From NCBI GenBank assembly GCA_026706485.1, contig JAPOYR010000003.1, positions 1 to 64,000 on the forward strand: a stretch of 64,000 bases of DNA, written 5' to 3'. A program made the translations under genes and the position numbers. Below the pieces are notes generated by a model. The model was not told the DNA's origin, ran no database searches, and worked only from the letters and a program-made list of their open reading frames with translations. This document shows positions 8,243 to 16,609 of the stretch, piece after piece; within the stretch, counting starts at the first letter, position 1, and each line of letters opens with the position of its first letter. Source of the DNA: Chloroflexota bacterium (GTDB lineage: Bacteria > Chloroflexota > UBA11872).

Positions 8243-10030
8243 ATGGCTGCAACAGCGCGTGATCTTTTGGCCGACCGAGGCTATGCGGCGGATCCCATCT
8301 ATCTGACCGATCTGGACCGCGTCACGCCGGCCTCGGCGCTGGCGACCGAGCTGCGTCCACGCACCTGGCAAACGCTGCCCTACGAGACCGAACATTTGCG
8401 CGGCGTGCTGCTGTGGGCGGGATTCGAGTCACAGGCGCCCGCGGTCAGCTATCCGCTCGATCGGCGCGGCTGGCACGCCATCAGCGTGGGATTTCACCCG
8501 ACCACTGAGGACCAGGGCTGGCTGGAGCAGGTGCTGGTGAAGCTGAGCGGCGATGACACCTACTCGATGCTGCGCTGGGAGCCGCCGCGGGGGCTGGACG
8601 GGCATGAGCGCCGGCTCCGGTTCGAGGAGCTCTTCTGGCGCGTAGCCAAGCTCGACGGCCAGGACCTGGTGTTCGAGCAGATCACCCGGCGCCTGGCGGC
8701 GGGCGACGGCCCGGGGACGGTTCAGGGCGAGTCGACCAAGATCGCCTACGTCAAGCTCGTGCCGCTCTCGGACGCCGAGGCGGCGGCGCACGAGCGGGAC
8801 CTGCGCGACGCCTCCACCCGCCGGCTGTTTGGACACAACGACGCGTTCTATCCCTACACCTATCGCACGACGACCGCCGAGGAGATCCGGCGCGAGGTGG
8901 AGCCCTACCGCGAGACGGACTTCGGGCGCATCTATTGGGAGGTCGGCGGCGGCGACAAGCTCTACTACGACACCGCCGTGGGGCGCAATCCGGCCGATCT
9001 CGACCTGCAGGGCTACAGCCGGCTGGGCGAGCGCTTGCTGGTGGAGAGCTTTCGCGAGTTCAGGCGCAAGGGCATCGATCCGGTGGACGTGGCGCTGCGG
9101 CACACCCACGACCTGGGGATGGAGTTCCACGCCAGCTACCGGCTGGCGGCGTGGACCTATCCGCCGACCACCATGGAGGGGTATTTCACCGGCGGGTATT
9201 TCGAGCGTCACCCGGAGCTGCACTGCATCGACCGGCAGGGACGAATCCTGCCGCGGCTGTCATACGCGTTTCCGGAAACCCAGGAGTTTTGCCTGGCCGT
9301 GCTGCGCGAGATGGCGGCCTATCCGGTCGACGGCGTTGCGCTGCTGTTCAACCGGAGGCCGCCGTACCTGGACTACGAGGCGCCGCTGGTCGAGAGCTTC
9401 ACGCGCGAGTTCGGCGAGGACCCGCACGACCTGGACGAGCGCGATCCCCGCTGGCTGGCCCACCGCGCCGCCGTGCTCACGGCGTTCATGCGGCGGCTGC
9501 GCGCCGAGATGGACGCCGCCAGCGCCGCGCGCCAGGGCAAGCGGATCGGCATTTCCGTGTGCGTGCTGGGCACCCAGGCCGACAACGACTTCTTTGGCCT
9601 GGACGTGGCCACCTGGGCGCGCGAGGGCCTGATCGACACGCTGATTCCCTACAGCCCCGCGCCGCTGGCCCTGCCGGTGGCCGAAGACACGTGGAATTCG
9701 GGCGAGCAGATCCAGCCGTTCGTCGAGGCGGTGCGCGGGACTCCCTGCCTCATGGCGCCCAACCTGATGCCGCGCGACCTGAGCGCCGAGGACTACCGCC
9801 GCATGGCCTCCATGCTCTACGGCGCCGGGGCCGAGCATCTGTTCGTGTGGGACTGCGCGGGCTCGTGGTTCCGCGCCAACCACCAGTCGCACTGGAACGC
9901 GCTGCGCCGGCTGGGTCACCGGGACGAGATCGAGGCCTGGCGGCAAGGAGGCGAGCCCAGCCTGGCGAACCCCACCATTCCCCTCCGCACCCTGGGCGGC
10001 TGGGACATGACCACCATCGCCCCGGGCTAA
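8243..10030 (+). CDS. putative glycoside hydrolase-like TIM-barrel protein
   Basis: A 595-aa protein. Residues 1-190 look like a beta-sandwich (alternating short strands), and about 200-560 resemble a TIM barrel of the glycosyl-hydrolase-like family 10 type: HxHDLGMEFHASYR, GYFTGGYF, PVDGVALLFNRRPP (strand-loop with acidic and basic residues), then VATWAREGLIDTLIPYS and GAEHLFVWDC near the end. There is no signal peptide, so a cytoplasmic enzyme acting on an imported carbohydrate is likely. The start chosen is ATG 8243 after GGGGAGCGGGAG. It sits next to DUF2961 and Gfo/Idh/MocA genes on the other strand, a common sugar-catabolic grouping. The substrate is unknown. Confidence 0.65.
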   Translation: MAATARDLLADRGYAADPIYLTDLDRVTPASALATELRPRTWQTLPYETEHLRGVLLWAGFESQAPAVSYPLDRRGWHAISVGFHPTTEDQGWLEQVLVKLSGDDTYSMLRWEPPRGLDGHERRLRFEELFWRVAKLDGQDLVFEQITRRLAAGDGPGTVQGESTKIAYVKLVPLSDAEAAAHERDLRDASTRRLFGHNDAFYPYTYRTTTAEEIRREVEPYRETDFGRIYWEVGGGDKLYYDTAVGRNPADLDLQGYSRLGERLLVESFREFRRKGIDPVDVALRHTHDLGMEFHASYRLAAWTYPPTTMEGYFTGGYFERHPELHCIDRQGRILPRLSYAFPETQEFCLAVLREMAAYPVDGVALLFNRRPPYLDYEAPLVESFTREFGEDPHDLDERDPRWLAHRAAVLTAFMRRLRAEMDAASAARQGKRIGISVCVLGTQADNDFFGLDVATWAREGLIDTLIPYSPAPLALPVAEDTWNSGEQIQPFVEAVRGTPCLMAPNLMPRDLSAEDYRRMASMLYGAGAEHLFVWDCAGSWFRANHQSHWNALRRLGHRDEIEAWRQGGEPSLANPTIPLRTLGGWDMTTIAPG

Positions 10031-10298
10031 ACGGTGTAGGGGCTGAGTGGTGTAGGGGCGGTTCGCGAACCGCCCGTCCTATCCGTCATTCCGGCGGAAG
10101 CCGGAATCCAGGTCGGGACTTGTTAGCGGCCACAATGCGTCGGCAGAGGATGTCGGCGAATTCCGGTGGCAGAGCTCTAAGCGGGCTGCTGGCTCCGCCC
10201 CAATCCGTTCGCCCTGAGCTTGTCGAAGGGCCGGTCATGGTTCGACAGGCTCACCACGAACGGGATGCGTAGCCCTCCGACGCAGGCTCCAACTGCCG
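10031..10298. repeat. intergenic repeats between convergent genes
   Basis: No gene. It contains a hairpin repeat at 10056-10075 (GGGCGGTTCG / CGAACCGCCC), an inverted CCGGCGGAAGCCGG-type repeat at about 10084-10113, and a CCGTTCG...CGAACGG repeat at about 10205-10263. All belong to families found elsewhere in the window. Confidence 0.7.
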
Positions 10299-11858
10299 CT
10301 ACTCACCCCGCTCCGGATGCAGCGCGAGCTCCCGCCCGCGGTCGTCGATCGCGCGCAGCGCGAAGACCCAGGATCCCCACGCGTGCCGGGCCAGCCCGTC
10401 ATCGGGGTTGTCGAGCTTCACCTGGAGCCGATTCCAGCCGGCCCGCAACGCCAGCCGACGCTCGCGATTGCGGAAGTAATCGTTTCGGCCCAGCGACGCC
10501 CAGGGGCCGTTGCCGATGCGCAGGCGCAAGTCGTTGACCCAACCGGCTTGCAGCGTGACGGCGGCGTCAGCCTCGACGTACAGCCAGGTTTGCGCCAGCC
10601 CGATCGCCGGATAGGTGAGCGAGTTCTCGGGTCCAATGGGGCGGAAGGTCAGCGAGAAGTCCACGAAGCCGTTGATGTCGGCGGCCGGCGCCCAGCGCGC
10701 GACGTGCCGATCGCCCCGGCGCCAGGGTGAGTCGGGCGAGTAGCCCATCTCGGCGAAGCGCTCGGCGGCATCGGCACGGTCGGCGGCAGCGTCCAACGCC
10801 GCTTCGTGATCCGGATGGAACGGGCCCATCAGCTGCCAGCGCGGTTCCGGCTCCGCGGCGCCGGTGGCGTCGTACGGCAGCTCCGATCCGAGCAGGAGTT
10901 GGTGCCAGTCCGGCATGCGGACGAACGGCCGGTGCGGCGGTTCCTGGTACCAGTACGCCGTGCTGCAAATGTCGTTGGCCATGGAGCCGAAGCGCACCTG
11001 GAGCGATTGGCCGAAGGGGATGGCGTCCGCCTCGAAGAAGCGGTAGGCCGCCAGCGTGTGCCGGGCGAGGGCGGGACCGAGGTCCTCCTGGGCGTAGTAG
11101 GGCACGCCCTGATCGAAATGCGTGGAGGGCCGGTGCAGCACGCCGCCGTTGGAGGCGCCAAACGCGTCCTCGCCGCCCGCGCCGCGCAGATGGGCGAATG
11201 GCCCCTCGGGCGCGTCGGCGGAATTCGTGACATAGATGTTCTCGGCGCCCGCGTGGGACCAGCGCGCCCGGTCGTCGCGCACGGCCACGCCGTAGTTGAA
11301 GCCCAGGAAACGACCGCGGCCGACCGCATCCAGCACCAGGTAGTTCCGTCCGAAGGCCTCGCAGGGGTTCTCGCGCCGGAACTGCGCGTGGAAGCGCAGC
11401 GGCTCCGTGAAGGATTCCGGCGGGTAGGCGTGCCAATCGGTCTGCAGCAGAATCCCGTCGTCACCCACGTCCGGGCCTGCCACGGCCTCGATGCGCGCCC
11501 CCTCCTGAAAGGGCATGGGAAACGTGGCCGTGTATCCGGCGTGGGCCTGCATGGTGAGGTAGCGCGAGTCGAGCGAGTAGGGCGGCAAGCCGTGGAGTTG
11601 GCCGAAGAAGTCGCCGAGCGGCGCCTCGACGGCAGGCGCGTCCGCGCCGTCCCAGAACATGCGCAGCACAATCTGGCGCTGGTGCGCCGGCGTCGGATGG
11701 CGCACGCTGGCGGCCCAGATGCGGCGGATGCAGCCGGGGCCGTCGAGCCGGGCCAACGTGACGGGAGTGTCGGGCGGCAGGGCCTGGTACGTGGTGACGC
11801 GCGAGGGTACGAAGTGGTCGGGCAGCGTTAGCCACGCCGGTTCCATCGACGGCATCAC
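10299..11858 (-). CDS. DUF2961-family protein (glycoside hydrolase-like)
   Basis: A 519-aa protein. The central signature of the DUF2961 family is visible around residues 60-85: RMFWDGADAPAVEAPLGDFFG. Conserved family segments follow: MPMPFQEGA-type, HAQFRRENP and GRFLGFNYGV. The C-terminal 130 residues (W-R-R-G-D...LRIGNGPW...W-N-R-L-Q-V-K-L) resemble a jelly-roll accessory domain. DUF2961 proteins are related to fructan- and arabinan-acting hydrolases; the activity here is not determined. It overlaps the upstream oxidoreductase gene by 4 nt, so the pair is an operon. No signal peptide is seen. Confidence 0.8.
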   Translation of the reverse strand: MMPSMEPAWLTLPDHFVPSRVTTYQALPPDTPVTLARLDGPGCIRRIWAASVRHPTPAHQRQIVLRMFWDGADAPAVEAPLGDFFGQLHGLPPYSLDSRYLTMQAHAGYTATFPMPFQEGARIEAVAGPDVGDDGILLQTDWHAYPPESFTEPLRFHAQFRRENPCEAFGRNYLVLDAVGRGRFLGFNYGVAVRDDRARWSHAGAENIYVTNSADAPEGPFAHLRGAGGEDAFGASNGGVLHRPSTHFDQGVPYYAQEDLGPALARHTLAAYRFFEADAIPFGQSLQVRFGSMANDICSTAYWYQEPPHRPFVRMPDWHQLLLGSELPYDATGAAEPEPRWQLMGPFHPDHEAALDAAADRADAAERFAEMGYSPDSPWRRGDRHVARWAPAADINGFVDFSLTFRPIGPENSLTYPAIGLAQTWLYVEADAAVTLQAGWVNDLRLRIGNGPWASLGRNDYFRNRERRLALRAGWNRLQVKLDNPDDGLARHAWGSWVFALRAIDDRGRELALHPERGE

Positions 11859-12865
11859 GGCGCCTCGGCAAAGGGGCCTTTGTGGCTAGCGTATATGGCC
11901 TCGCACAGCCGCATGGTCACCAGGGCGTCCTCCAGCGTGCTCCAGGGGCGGCGGCCATTGAGGATGCAGTCGGCGAAGTGGCGCGTCTCGTTGAAGTGCG
12001 GGCCGCCCTCGGGCGCGAGGTCGAGCGGCGCTTCGTAAGGATCGCCGTCGGCGAAGAGCTCAAAGGTGTCGGGCCGGTGCGCCTCTTCGGGCGGGCTCAT
12101 GCGGGTGAGGTCCATGTAGGCCGAGAAGTCCTCGGCGTGCAGCTCGGCCCGCTGGATGCGGGTGCCCACGCCAAAGTGCGACATCAGCACGGCGCGCGCG
12201 CCGTTGGCGAAGGTGATCACGGCGTTGTGCCGCTCGCGCGCGGGGCTGGAGCGGTAGGTCTCGGCGTGGACATGGGTGACGACGCCGGTCGTCTCCATCG
12301 TGTCGCCCGCCAGCCAGCGCAGCAGGTCGACGTGGTGGATCGAGTCGCAGATCAACGCCGGCGGCATCAGGCCGCGACGCATGTTCTCGACTACGCGATC
12401 GCTCGGGTTCTTGTTGTAGGTCGCGGCGGCGTGCACGGGGCCGCCGCGGGCAAGCGTGAGTCGCTTCACGGCGAGGATCTGCGGAAAGTAGCGCCGGTTG
12501 AAGGAGGCGATGGCCATGGCGCTGCTGGCGGTCTCGGCCTCGATCATGGCCGCCGTGTCCGCGCTGGTGTTGCCCGGAGATTTTTCGACGGACGTGTGAA
12601 TACCGCGCTCCAGGCACTCGCGCACGATGGGTAGCAGCTGTCCGGGCAGGGTGACCACGTAGACCACGTCGGGGCGCGCGCGGTCGAGCATCTCGCGGTA
12701 GTCGGTGACGGCGACTTCGGGTTTGTGTACAGCCGCCGCGGCCAGTCGCTGCTCGTCGAGGTCCGCCACGCCGACGAGTCGCATCTCGGGTTCGTCGGCA
12801 ATCATCTGGAGGTGACCGCTGCCGTGATTGCCGGCCCCGATCACCGCCGCCTTGAGGGAGGCCAT
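11855..12865 (-). CDS. Gfo/Idh/MocA family oxidoreductase
   Basis: A 336-aa NAD(P)-dependent dehydrogenase of the glucose-fructose oxidoreductase family. The Rossmann motif GAGNHGSGH is at residues 10-18, VADLDEQR closes the second strand, and the sugar-contacting EKSPGN near residue 94 replaces the common EKP. The C-terminal half has HHVDLLRWLAGD, the usual dimer-domain His motif. The family oxidises or reduces sugars and inositols. It is the first gene of a two-gene operon with the DUF2961 protein, preceded by GAGGAG about 12 bases before the ATG. A role in sugar or polyol catabolism is inferred. Confidence 0.88.
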   Translation of the reverse strand: MASLKAAVIGAGNHGSGHLQMIADEPEMRLVGVADLDEQRLAAAAVHKPEVAVTDYREMLDRARPDVVYVVTLPGQLLPIVRECLERGIHTSVEKSPGNTSADTAAMIEAETASSAMAIASFNRRYFPQILAVKRLTLARGGPVHAAATYNKNPSDRVVENMRRGLMPPALICDSIHHVDLLRWLAGDTMETTGVVTHVHAETYRSSPARERHNAVITFANGARAVLMSHFGVGTRIQRAELHAEDFSAYMDLTRMSPPEEAHRPDTFELFADGDPYEAPLDLAPEGGPHFNETRHFADCILNGRRPWSTLEDALVTMRLCEAIYASHKGPFAEAP

Positions 12866-13204
12866 GGCGCTCGCTCCTCATATCTACAGGCCGTAGTGAA
12901 AGGCCATTGACGCATAATGGCGCGATTTGCGCCGCCGCGGGGAGCCTCCGTGTAGGGGCGTCCTTCCCGGCCCTGCGGTGATACCGTTCGCCCTGAGCTT
13001 GTCAAAGGGCCGTTCATGGTTCGACTGAGCCTGTCCTGAGCCTGCCGAAGGGCTCACCACGAACGGCTTGCGTGGGCGCCCGGCCGCAACCGACGCCGGG
13101 GAGGTAAAACCGATGACCGACTCCGATCGCGAACGCCTGCGCCTCCGTGTAGGGGCGTCCCTTGTGGGCGCCCCGCCGTACTCGGCGTCTGGGGGGTGAG
13201 ACTC
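12866..13204. repeat. repeat mosaic upstream of pyrE
   Basis: This gap is built from repeat pieces. A 20-nt unit (GCCTCCGTGTAGGGG...) occurs at 12944-12963 and again at 13141-13160. A CCGTTCG...CGAACGG repeat lies at about 12984-13067. Bases 13113-13143 repeat the first 31 nt of pyrE (13205-13235) with one mismatch. It appears to have been assembled by insertion and duplication events. Confidence 0.7.
13113..13199 (+). CDS. 28-codon ORF duplicating the pyrE start (possible leader peptide)
   Basis: An ATG with a strong GGGGAGG Shine-Dalgarno opens a 28-codon frame whose first ten residues (MTDSDRERLR) equal the start of PyrE except for one residue. The remainder is read from a hairpin repeat (13152-13174), and the frame stops at TGA 13197-13199, five bases before the pyrE ATG. 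It may be a non-functional duplicate of the original pyrE start or may act as a translated leader. The sequence shows the duplication directly; any function is inference. Confidence 0.4.
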   Translation: MTDSDRERLRLRVGASLVGAPPYSASGG

Positions 13205-13804
13205 ATGGCCGACTCCGATCGCGAACGCCTGCGCCGGATGCTCCAGGAACGCTCCTTCATCTCGGGCACGTTCAAGCTCTCGTCCGGCCAAACCAGCTCC
13301 TACTTCTTCGACGGCAAGCAGGTCGTGCTGGACCCTGTCGGCGCGCACCTGGCCGGCAACGCCGTGCTCGAGCTGATTCGAGAGCGGGCGCCCGAGGCCA
13401 ACGCCGTGGCGGGCCCCACCGTGGGCGCGGACCCCATCGTGACCGCGGCCATGCTCCTGAGCGCCGGCACCGACCAGCCGCTGGCGGGGCTGTTCGTCCG
13501 GAGCGAGCGCAAGGACCACGGCACGGAGCGCATCATCGAAGGCCCGCTCCAGCGCGGCATGCGGGTGGTCATCGTCGACGACGCCGCAACCACCGGCGGG
13601 TCGCTGGTTCACACAACCCGCTGCCTGCGCGAAGCCGGCCTGGACCTCGAAGTCGTCCTCGCCATCGCGCTCGTCGACCGCCTGGCCGGCTACGAGGCCG
13701 CCATGAACGAAATCGGCGTCCCCGCGGCAAGCGTGTTCACCCTCGACGACTTCACGCCGCCGGAGGCCGCGAACTCGCCAGAGCCCGCGGAAACCAGTCG
13801 TTAG
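13205..13804 (+). CDS. pyrE: orotate phosphoribosyltransferase
   Basis: A 199-aa enzyme joining orotate to PRPP to give OMP in pyrimidine synthesis. The PRPP-binding loop VVIVDDAATTGGS is at 121-133, the N-terminal FKLSSGQTSSYFFDGK block at about 23-38 is the orotate-side signature, and VRSERKDHGT at about 98-107 is the flexible catalytic loop. The length is normal. A GTG at 13196 would add three residues; ATG 13205 is chosen because the same ATG context is duplicated upstream. It is followed after 15 bp by the McrB-like gene on the same strand. Confidence 0.93.
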   Translation: MADSDRERLRRMLQERSFISGTFKLSSGQTSSYFFDGKQVVLDPVGAHLAGNAVLELIRERAPEANAVAGPTVGADPIVTAAMLLSAGTDQPLAGLFVRSERKDHGTERIIEGPLQRGMRVVIVDDAATTGGSLVHTTRCLREAGLDLEVVLAIALVDRLAGYEAAMNEIGVPAASVFTLDDFTPPEAANSPEPAETSR

Positions 13805-13819
13805 GTAGGCAACGGAACT

Positions 13820-16576
13820 ATGGCCAGGCGAGCCGAGGCGGAAAAAGCCGGCGTATACGCGGCTGCACAGCAGTGGGTTGACGCCGCCCTTCGTAGCGAC
13901 GACTCGCTCTTTACGCCCGGTGAACCGGTCTGGACACTTCAAAACATCGATGACATTGGTCACCGATTCTCCGCTCCTGATGCCGGGCAAGGTGGATTCT
14001 GGTATCGCCTTGAACAGCAGCTCAAAGACGCACCACCGAGAGCCGTCCAATTGGTCGCTGAGTCATTTTACGTCCGTCTCCTAATCGACGACGCAAGACT
14101 CAAGAGCACCACTAAGCGAGACCAGATCAAGCGGATTCTAGGTTGGGCTGACGCAGGAATCGTTCTTCCTGACCAACTTAGTCAGGTGCTTGATGTGGGC
14201 ATTTGCGATCCTGGCACAGCATTTAATATGCGTGTCCATCACGGTTTGCAACTGATAGTACATCTATCCCAAAACCTCAAGCAGACGTCACAAGATCACC
14301 GAGATAGTGTGCTTGCCGGTCCGTGGGAGTTCCAGAATGCACTGCTCAAGATCACAACCTCTGCGTATTACAATCAAGCATCGGCACTGTTGCACCTCGT
14401 ATATCCAGATACATTCGAGCGCATCGTCTCAAGAGACCACAAGGATCGAATCGTAAATGCCTTCGCCGATCACCTGAACAAGAAAACCAACGATCACGAC
14501 CGCGATTTGCTTGCGATCCGCGGGGTGCTATCGGAGATCTATGGACGAGATTTCGACTTCTACGACGATGACGTTTGGCCTGTGTGGGATCACAGTCGTC
14601 AACCTGACACATCAAAGTGGGCACCAATCATTCGCTGGGCTAAGCCATTCGTCGAGCATCCTGACTTCGACCGACGAGAGCGCGACTACAAGCTCACAAT
14701 TGCAGACAATCTTAAGAGAGCTCGATCAGCAGTTGAAGACAAATTGGATCATTGGCCGCGTGTGCTGCAACAGGCATTGCGACCTTCCAGCATCACCCCT
14801 GATCGGTCAGTCGAGGAACGGGTGCGCACAACAGCACAGCTCTATCGTGAAGAACAGAATCGCCTCACAGCGCTTGGACGGCGTCGAGAGGCCAAAGAAT
14901 ATGCCAGCCGAGCCAGTTTGCTTGAGACTACGATCGCTCCAATGGAATCGAGAGGCACGTTCCGGCGGGCGGCAGGCGGGCGCTGGCAATGCCGTGTGTG
15001 GTCACAGCGGCTGGGGCGGCAGATTGGCGCGACGGCCGATACACGCGAAGAGGCGCAAAGCCTAGCCCACAGACGCCGAGCGGAGCTTGAAGCCGACACA
15101 ATTGCGGAGGGTGTATCTCCTGACAATGACCTGGTCCACCTTGCAGTAGTTGACCCCTTTCTCTTGTGGAGCGACGAACATCCGTCAGAGGCAAGAACCG
15201 CGCTGCTCGAGCTCTGGAGCGAGCCGAAAGATTTTGAAGAAGCAGTGCGCGGCTTTCTCCATCGTCTTCCGGCAGATGTTGTTGGTGAATCCGGTGCGAG
15301 GACAAATCTTGCCTCATTCTTGGCAATGGCCGTCGATCCCCGCCGCTACCCTCCATACCGAGAAATGCCGTACGCCACTGGATACAAGCTGACCGGGCAT
15401 CCAACGTTGGGCGAAGGTGCCGATGAAGCCGCTACTTACCGCCACGCTCTGGGGTTCTTGGATAGCCTCATCGCGGAAGCATCGGCTCGCGGACTCGCGC
15501 TCCGGGATCGGCTGGACGCGGAGTCTGTGCTCTGGTCAATGTTTGCTTCAGGTGACTGGTACAAGGAAGTCCTTTCCAGAGATGAGCACGAAGCCTTCGC
15601 CGACCTTCTGAAGCGGGGTCGCGTGATGGATCCTGAGGAAGGAGTTGAGCCGCCGCCCATAACTCTTCACGACCTCGCTAGCGAGTTGCTCTGGGACGTC
15701 AGCTACCTCGAAGAAATCGAGCGGTTGCTGGAGGACAAGCACCAAGTGGTCTTCTACGGCCCGCCGGGTACGGGCAAGACCTACGTGGCGCAAGAGCTCG
15801 CGGAGTATTTCGCCGGCGAGCACGGCTCACTCGATCTGGTGCAGTTCCACCCGTCCTACGCCTATGAGGATTTCATCGAAGGCTTTCGCCCGGCCCTAGT
15901 CGACGACCAGCCGGGCTTCGAGCTCAAAGACGGACCTTTGAAGCGGATCGCTGACCGCGCGCGAAGCGAGCCGAACGCGAAGCACGTGTTGGTGATCGAC
16001 GAGATCAATCGCGGCAATCTCGCCAAGGTCTTCGGCGAGCTGTATTTCCTGCTTGAGTACCGCGACCGTGAGATTTCGCTCCAATACGCCGATGAGCCGT
16101 TCACGCTGCCCGAGAACCTGTGGATCATCGCGACGATGAACACGGCCGACCGCTCGATCGCGCTGGTGGACGCGGCGCTGCGGCGGCGCTTCTTCTTCGT
16201 GCCGTTCTTTCCCGACGAGCCGCCAGTGGAGGGCCTCCTTCGCCGCTGGCTCTTGGAAGAAAAGCCCACAATGCTCTGGGTCGCCGACGTAGTGGACGCG
16301 GCAAACCAGATTCTCAAGGACTTGGACAAGCGGGACATGGCCGTCGGTCCCAGCCACTTCATGAACAAGAAGCTAGACGAGGAGTGGGTGAGACGAATCT
16401 GGAAGCACTCAATCCTGCCCTACGTCGAGGAACAGCTCTTTGGGCAAACCGATCGCATCGGGGAGTTCGAGCTCGACAAGCTCCGCGCCGCAGTTCAACG
16501 GCCGACTGCCGCCGAGGAAGAAGCGGCTACTGCCAACGGGCAAGCCGATGCAGCGCCTGAGCCTGCCGACGCCTAG
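13820..16576 (+). CDS. McrB-like AAA+ restriction ATPase with inserted DNA-binding-like domain
   Basis: A 918-aa protein. The C-terminal 280 residues are an McrB-type AAA+ motor: Walker A GPPGTGKT at 647-654, Walker B VIDEINRGN, and the McrB-family signature ATMNTADRSI followed by ALRRRFFF. McrB translocates on DNA and activates the McrC nuclease, usually against modified DNA. Residues 1-370 are an unfamiliar specificity region (with YYNQASALLHLVYP), and about 383-425 (GRWQCRVW...TADTREEAQSLAHRRRAE) resembles an AP2-like or integrase arm DNA-binding module. The first 1.8 kb is visibly more A+T-rich than neighbouring genes, a sign of transfer. The McrC gene follows. Confidence 0.85.
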   Translation: MARRAEAEKAGVYAAAQQWVDAALRSDDSLFTPGEPVWTLQNIDDIGHRFSAPDAGQGGFWYRLEQQLKDAPPRAVQLVAESFYVRLLIDDARLKSTTKRDQIKRILGWADAGIVLPDQLSQVLDVGICDPGTAFNMRVHHGLQLIVHLSQNLKQTSQDHRDSVLAGPWEFQNALLKITTSAYYNQASALLHLVYPDTFERIVSRDHKDRIVNAFADHLNKKTNDHDRDLLAIRGVLSEIYGRDFDFYDDDVWPVWDHSRQPDTSKWAPIIRWAKPFVEHPDFDRRERDYKLTIADNLKRARSAVEDKLDHWPRVLQQALRPSSITPDRSVEERVRTTAQLYREEQNRLTALGRRREAKEYASRASLLETTIAPMESRGTFRRAAGGRWQCRVWSQRLGRQIGATADTREEAQSLAHRRRAELEADTIAEGVSPDNDLVHLAVVDPFLLWSDEHPSEARTALLELWSEPKDFEEAVRGFLHRLPADVVGESGARTNLASFLAMAVDPRRYPPYREMPYATGYKLTGHPTLGEGADEAATYRHALGFLDSLIAEASARGLALRDRLDAESVLWSMFASGDWYKEVLSRDEHEAFADLLKRGRVMDPEEGVEPPPITLHDLASELLWDVSYLEEIERLLEDKHQVVFYGPPGTGKTYVAQELAEYFAGEHGSLDLVQFHPSYAYEDFIEGFRPALVDDQPGFELKDGPLKRIADRARSEPNAKHVLVIDEINRGNLAKVFGELYFLLEYRDREISLQYADEPFTLPENLWIIATMNTADRSIALVDAALRRRFFFVPFFPDEPPVEGLLRRWLLEEKPTMLWVADVVDAANQILKDLDKRDMAVGPSHFMNKKLDEEWVRRIWKHSILPYVEEQLFGQTDRIGEFELDKLRAAVQRPTAAEEEAATANGQADAAPEPADA

Positions 16577-16602
16577 ATTCCCGCCTTCGCGGGAATGACG
16601 GA
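16577..16602 (+). repeat. short inverted repeat before mcrC
   Basis: ATTCCCGC and GCGGGAAT flank a short centre and are followed by GACGG, the same unit as in other gaps (near 1107 and 10084). It supplies one of the possible ATG starts (16595) of the McrC frame. Confidence 0.55.
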
Positions 16603-16609
16603 TGGGGCA

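Noticed and set aside
12884-14050. 388-codon minus-strand frame
   Set aside because: It runs through repeats and antisense to pyrE and mcrB. Its sequence is a mixture of repeat translations (SNHERPFDKLRANG) and shadow coding.
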